A stretch of 14,331 nucleotides of DNA. Source: Thermomicrobiaceae bacterium (GTDB taxonomy: Bacteria; Chloroflexota; Chloroflexia; Thermomicrobiales; Thermomicrobiaceae). The DNA lies in NCBI GenBank assembly GCA_007122555.1, contig SKTL01000507.1, positions 1 through 14,331 on the forward strand, in the 5' to 3' direction. Numbering within the stretch: position 1 is the stretch's first letter; each line of letters begins with the position of its first letter. The notes under the pieces were generated by a model. It was not told the DNA's origin, did not search any database, and saw only the letters and a program-made list of their open reading frames with translations. Below, piece after piece: positions 13,711-14,331 of this stretch. The translations under genes were made by a program, and so were the position numbers.

Positions 13711-14331
13711 ATGCGGTCAGGGGAGCCAGATCCGGTGGATGAGTACTTCGATATTGTCGATCCTGACGGCAATCCAACCGGCCGGATCAAGCGCCGGTCC
13801 GACGTGCATCAGGACGGCGACTGGCATTGCGCGTTCCACTGCTCGGTGGTGCTTGAAGACCAGAACCGAGAGCCGTCGATTCTCTTTCAGCGGAGGTCGA
13901 TGAACAAGGACACGTATCCGGGCAAGCTCGACGTAGCCGTTGGCGGTCACTATCGAGCCGGGGAAGGGTTCCGCGAGGTCGTTCAAGAGATCGAGGAAGA
14001 GCTCGGTATTGCGCCGCAGGCTGATACGTTGATCAACATTGGCCGTCGCTGGTCCCAAGCAGTCACGAAACGCTGGGTCGATCGCGAGATCGAGGATGTC
14101 TATGTCCATTGCCTGAAGGAGCCCGTTTCGACGCTGCAACCGTCCCGGGAGGAGATCACCGCCGTCGATGTCATTTCGTTTTCAGCGTTGGGGAAGTTGT
14201 TTGGCGAGGATTCCGGATCCGTGCGTTCCCGCCGTTTTGCGGTGCGGCCAGACAACACGCTGCGCGACGAAGGTGCGGCTGAGGTTGCGCTGGAGGACTT
14301 CATCCCGGTCGCTGATGGATACTGGGTCGCT
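13711..14331 (+). CDS. NUDIX hydrolase, isopentenyl-diphosphate-isomerase-like subgroup, 3' end missing
   Basis: The open frame runs from the ATG at 13711 to the window edge (207 codons, no stop). A TGA at 13696 in the same frame and GGAG 6 bases before the ATG settle the start. The opening, EYFDIVDPDGNPTGRIKRR followed by HQDGDWHCAFHCSVV, matches the NUDIX group often annotated as isopentenyldiphosphate isomerase-like. The Nudix motif is GHYRAGEGFREVVQEIEEEL (residues 79-98 roughly), whose glutamates bind the metal needed to cleave a nucleoside-diphosphate-linked substrate. Its first loop is one residue shorter than the standard GX5EX7REUXEEXGU, as I recall in this subgroup, and the Arg of RE is Gln. 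The visible C-terminal part (about 140-207) is beyond the catalytic domain and not recognised. The substrate is unknown. Confidence 0.88.
   Translation, partial: MRSGEPDPVDEYFDIVDPDGNPTGRIKRRSDVHQDGDWHCAFHCSVVLEDQNREPSILFQRRSMNKDTYPGKLDVAVGGHYRAGEGFREVVQEIEEELGIAPQADTLINIGRRWSQAVTKRWVDREIEDVYVHCLKEPVSTLQPSREEITAVDVISFSALGKLFGEDSGSVRSRRFAVRPDNTLRDEGAAEVALEDFIPVADGYWVA

Overview
The window looks like a chromosomal segment of a GC-rich member of the Chloroflexota, probably from the Thermomicrobia/Sphaerobacter side. This rests on overall gene style and on an extracellular domain (in the genes at 822-3854 and 4097-5401) that I associate with that group. No 16S or other marker gene is present, so the placement is inference. 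Exported proteins dominate: one probable Sec-secreted giant, one secreted two-domain protein, and four lipoproteins or membrane-anchored proteins. Several lipoproteins have an acidic or Gly/Asn-rich spacer directly after the lipid-anchored cysteine.

Layout. 1-489: 3' end of a tandem RidA-type protein. 822-3854: large secreted beta-helix protein with a choice-of-anchor-Q-like end, a HYR-like module and a C-terminal two-lobed Trp/Cys domain. 4097-5401: smaller secreted protein repeating that two-lobed domain and adding a GerMN-like domain. 5504-6088 (minus): unrecognised lipoprotein. 6368-9360 (plus): copper/nitrite group, comprising a Tat-exported NirK-type copper nitrite reductase, a Sco-type copper chaperone, a one-helix membrane protein with a cupredoxin-like outer domain, and a small blue-copper lipoprotein. 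9361-10473: long region without a convincing gene, but with several hairpins, an orphan terminator and short repeats. 10474-10857: small XRE regulator. 10984-13586 (minus): overlapping pair encoding a cystathionine gamma-lyase/synthase and a cystathionine beta-synthase. 13711 to the end (plus): NUDIX hydrolase, divergent from the beta-synthase and cut by the window edge.

How the genes work together. The copper group reads as a surface respiratory module. The blue-copper lipoprotein could pass electrons to NirK, and the Sco protein could help deliver copper. The function of the membrane protein between Sco and the blue-copper protein is unknown. The beta-synthase/gamma-lyase pair is a reverse transsulfuration unit (homocysteine plus serine to cystathionine to cysteine). 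The two large secreted proteins are probably related by duplication and reuse of one domain. Clear intrinsic-terminator-like hairpins separate most transcription units.
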